Part shown: positions 62,192 through 64,000 of the stretch, piece by piece | How the letters are laid out: each line of letters opens with the position of its first letter | Position numbering within the stretch: the first letter of the stretch is position 1 | Source: Hyunsoonleella aquatilis | Lineage (GTDB): Bacteria; Bacteroidota; Bacteroidia; Flavobacteriales; Flavobacteriaceae | Assembly: GCF_014270105.1 (NCBI RefSeq) | Contig: NZ_JACNMF010000004.1 | Span: forward strand, 244,849 to 308,848 | Reading direction: 5' to 3' | DNA: 64,000 nt | Made by a program: the position numbers and the translations under genes | The notes under the pieces: model-generated | The model's input: only the letters and a program-made list of their open reading frames with translations | Database searches by the model: none | Told to the model about the DNA's origin: nothing

Positions 62192-64000
62192 TTACTTTTC
62201 TATCATAATCTTTTTAGTAATGGTTCTCATTTCTGATACAAAATTTATGATATACATTCCGTTTGCAAATCGGTTGGTATTAATGGTTAACCTGCCAAAT
62301 TTAAGATCTTCGGCTGAACCACTAATTATTGCTCTGCCCTTCATATCAACAATACTATACTCAATTTCCTCGTTCTCAAACAATCTGATTTCAACATTTA
62401 AATCATTGACAACAGGGTTAGGATAGAACCTTACTTCATCGTTCTGTTCTACAAAAGATGCTTCAAATTCATCATAACTATCAAAGTCGCCTACATAGCC
62501 TTCCAAATCATCATCATTTGTCCCTTTACTCGTCAAATTGCTATTGTTTTTCGCTCGGTATTTATTGAAAAAGTAGCAGAACCATTTTGAGCCAATCACT
62601 AAATTGATAGCACCTTTTACATGTAGCGAAGCACAAATACCATTCTCTTCTATTAAATTTAGAACATCAAAACCCGTAGTCTCGCCAAACTTAACCACAC
62701 TTAAATCTAAGGTATCCGGATTATAAACTAAACTATGAATACGATAGAAACCGCTACCATCCACATTAAACTCAGGATGCCCAGACACTTGTAAAACGGT
62801 TAGAGTAAACGCATCGGTAAGAACAAATAACTGCTTGTATCCTTTCGGAATATTAGGGTTTCTATTGAATTTTGCATATAGACTAGCCACGCCATTTTCG
62901 AGACATACTACAGATTTTGGCGAATACATTTTTCCTGAAAACGCCGTGCATTCTTCAGCCTCAACCTGAATTGGTGCTCCTGCCACATCCAAAGAGGCAC
63001 ATAACTCACCACCACCCTGAACCAGAAGGCTATTAACATCAAAACCTGTAGTGACATTTGGAACAACAGCACTTAAATCTAAACCTATGGGATAAATAAG
63101 GGTATGAATGGTGTAATTACCTGGCTCCGTAACTGTAAACTCTGGTGTATTTTCTATTTGACGTATTATTAGTTCTTCGCCTTGCGTTAGTACATACAAC
63201 ACGGAATAATCGTTAGGAATTATGGCATCATCATTTGGTTGCGCATAAAGCATTGCAACCCCACCAGTCAAAGCAACATTTGTATCTATTGCCGTTAATG
63301 TACCTGCATTTGGGTTTGTAATGCTAATTGGCGCTCCAGCTACATCCAAAGCAGCACATAGCTCACCTCCACCTTGGATCAACAAAGCATTTACATCAAA
63401 ACCTGTAGTAACATTTGGAACAACACCGCTTAAATCTAATCCTGTTGAAAAAACAAAAGTATGAATGGTATAATGCCCTCCTCCAACAACTGTGAATTCA
63501 GGTGTTTCTGAAATCTGACGAATGATCAACCCCTCGCCTTGCGTCAATACGTATAACACGGAATAATCATTTGGAATTATCGCATCATTATTTGGATGTG
63601 CTGAAATAACAACTTCTCCAGTTGAGCACACCTCTTCTGCCGAAGCGGTTAACGTTCCTGCACTTACATCACAAGAGTCTGCTTCTTCTACGTAAACCGG
63701 TGCGCCCGTTACGTCCAGCGAGGCACATAAACCGTTCTCTATAACTATGTTCAGCACGTCAACACCCGTGGTGGTCGGGCCCACGACGCCAAGGTCCAAA
63801 AAGTTGGGGCTGTCCGACCTGCCGTCGAACACAAGCGTGTGGATCGTGTACATGCCCGGCTCGGTCACCTCGAACACGGGAGCGTCCATGTTAACGCCCT
63901 TGATCAAAAGGGCCTCTCCCATCGTAAGCACGAATATCTTGCTGTAGCCGTCGGGGACTACCTGGTTGCCGTCTTCGGTGGCGCTGATCTCAACGCTATC
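62192..64000 (-). CDS. T9SS surface protein with tandem repeats, 5' end beyond the window
   Basis: The frame is open through the right edge of the window (the GTG at 63931 is internal), so only the C-terminal part is present, at least 602 residues. It consists of repeats of about 110 residues of the type YSVLYVLTQGEELIIRQI...FTVTEPGNYTIHTLIY...VTTGFDVNxLLVQGGGELCASLDVAGAPI, four visible, followed by an acidic linker and a T9SS type A domain ending KKIMIEK. It is probably a large adhesin or matrix protein. The DNA of the last 250 or so bases of the window is much more GC-rich than the other repeats of the same gene. Confidence 0.85.
   Translation of the reverse strand, partial: DSVEISATEDGNQVVPDGYSKIFVLTMGEALLIKGVNMDAPVFEVTEPGMYTIHTLVFDGRSDSPNFLDLGVVGPTTTGVDVLNIVIENGLCASLDVTGAPVYVEEADSCDVSAGTLTASAEEVCSTGEVVISAHPNNDAIIPNDYSVLYVLTQGEGLIIRQISETPEFTVVGGGHYTIHTFVFSTGLDLSGVVPNVTTGFDVNALLIQGGGELCAALDVAGAPISITNPNAGTLTAIDTNVALTGGVAMLYAQPNDDAIIPNDYSVLYVLTQGEELIIRQIENTPEFTVTEPGNYTIHTLIYPIGLDLSAVVPNVTTGFDVNSLLVQGGGELCASLDVAGAPIQVEAEECTAFSGKMYSPKSVVCLENGVASLYAKFNRNPNIPKGYKQLFVLTDAFTLTVLQVSGHPEFNVDGSGFYRIHSLVYNPDTLDLSVVKFGETTGFDVLNLIEENGICASLHVKGAINLVIGSKWFCYFFNKYRAKNNSNLTSKGTNDDDLEGYVGDFDSYDEFEASFVEQNDEVRFYPNPVVNDLNVEIRLFENEEIEYSIVDMKGRAIISGSAEDLKFGRLTINTNRFANGMYIINFVSEMRTITKKIMIEK

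Overview
The window comes from a member of the Bacteroidota, most likely a marine Flavobacteriaceae bacterium. The signs are type IX secretion (T9SS) C-terminal sorting domains, lipoproteins, FecR/STN-TonB surface signalling, DUF4293, a Rho factor with a long Asn/Gln-rich insert, Bacteroidota-type promoters (TTG, about 19 bases, TAnnTTTG) and low-GC intergenic DNA full of small palindromic repeats. I see no rRNA, transposase, prophage or CRISPR array. One tRNA (Glu, UUC) is present.

Layout. 1-3.5 kb: end of a TPR membrane protein and a TPR-CHAT protease-like protein. 3.5-6.1 kb: an ABC exporter and truA (minus). 6.1-9.3 kb: accessory DNA with an LRR lipoprotein, a YfcE-like phosphodiesterase and dense repeats. 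9.3-19.3 kb: housekeeping genes (DUF4293, rho, rpsT, tRNA-Glu, proS, a Gly/Trp-repeat lipoprotein, a FadL-like porin, folE, cysS, yidD). 19.5-24.7 kb: a promoter, an Asn-rich leader peptide, an attenuator-like terminator, a GatC-like gene, gatA and a fused gatB-aspS gene. 24.8-27.3 kb: a YiaK-like dehydrogenase and small envelope proteins. 27.5-36.3 kb: a giant secreted metalloprotease with about sixteen Fn3-like domains. 36.6-43.3 kb: queE, a C1q-like secreted protein, a HerA-like ATPase, and a run of lipoprotein, yitT, cupin, hydrolase and rluF. 43.5-50.6 kb: a BspA-like LRR protein with a T9SS tail, a LytS/LytR-type two-component pair, folD and ffh. 50.8-64 kb: an orphan gene in repeat-rich DNA, an acidic lipoprotein divergent from an ECF sigma factor, FecR, an STN-TonB receptor, DUF1800 and DUF1501 proteins, two small genes, and the 3' end of a repeat-rich T9SS protein that runs off the window.

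The most notable system is at 19.5-24.7 kb. A 15-codon reading frame, MKNNNNNNNFNNPTR (nine Asn codons), starts about 10 bases after the predicted transcription start. It is followed by an intrinsic terminator and by mutually exclusive pairings (1:2, 2:3, 3:4) that fit a classical attenuator. The operon downstream makes Asn-tRNA(Asn) by the indirect route (GatCAB amidotransferase plus AspRS), and GatB and AspRS are one polypeptide. The amino acid sensed would therefore be the product of the operon.

Second-tier observations are a promoter-like motif shared by fecR and the divergent acidic lipoprotein gene, which may define the ECF regulon; a cassette-like arrangement in which two unrelated orphan genes have the same repeat families on their 5' and 3' sides in the same relative orientation; and an abrupt GC shift inside the truncated repeat protein at the right edge.
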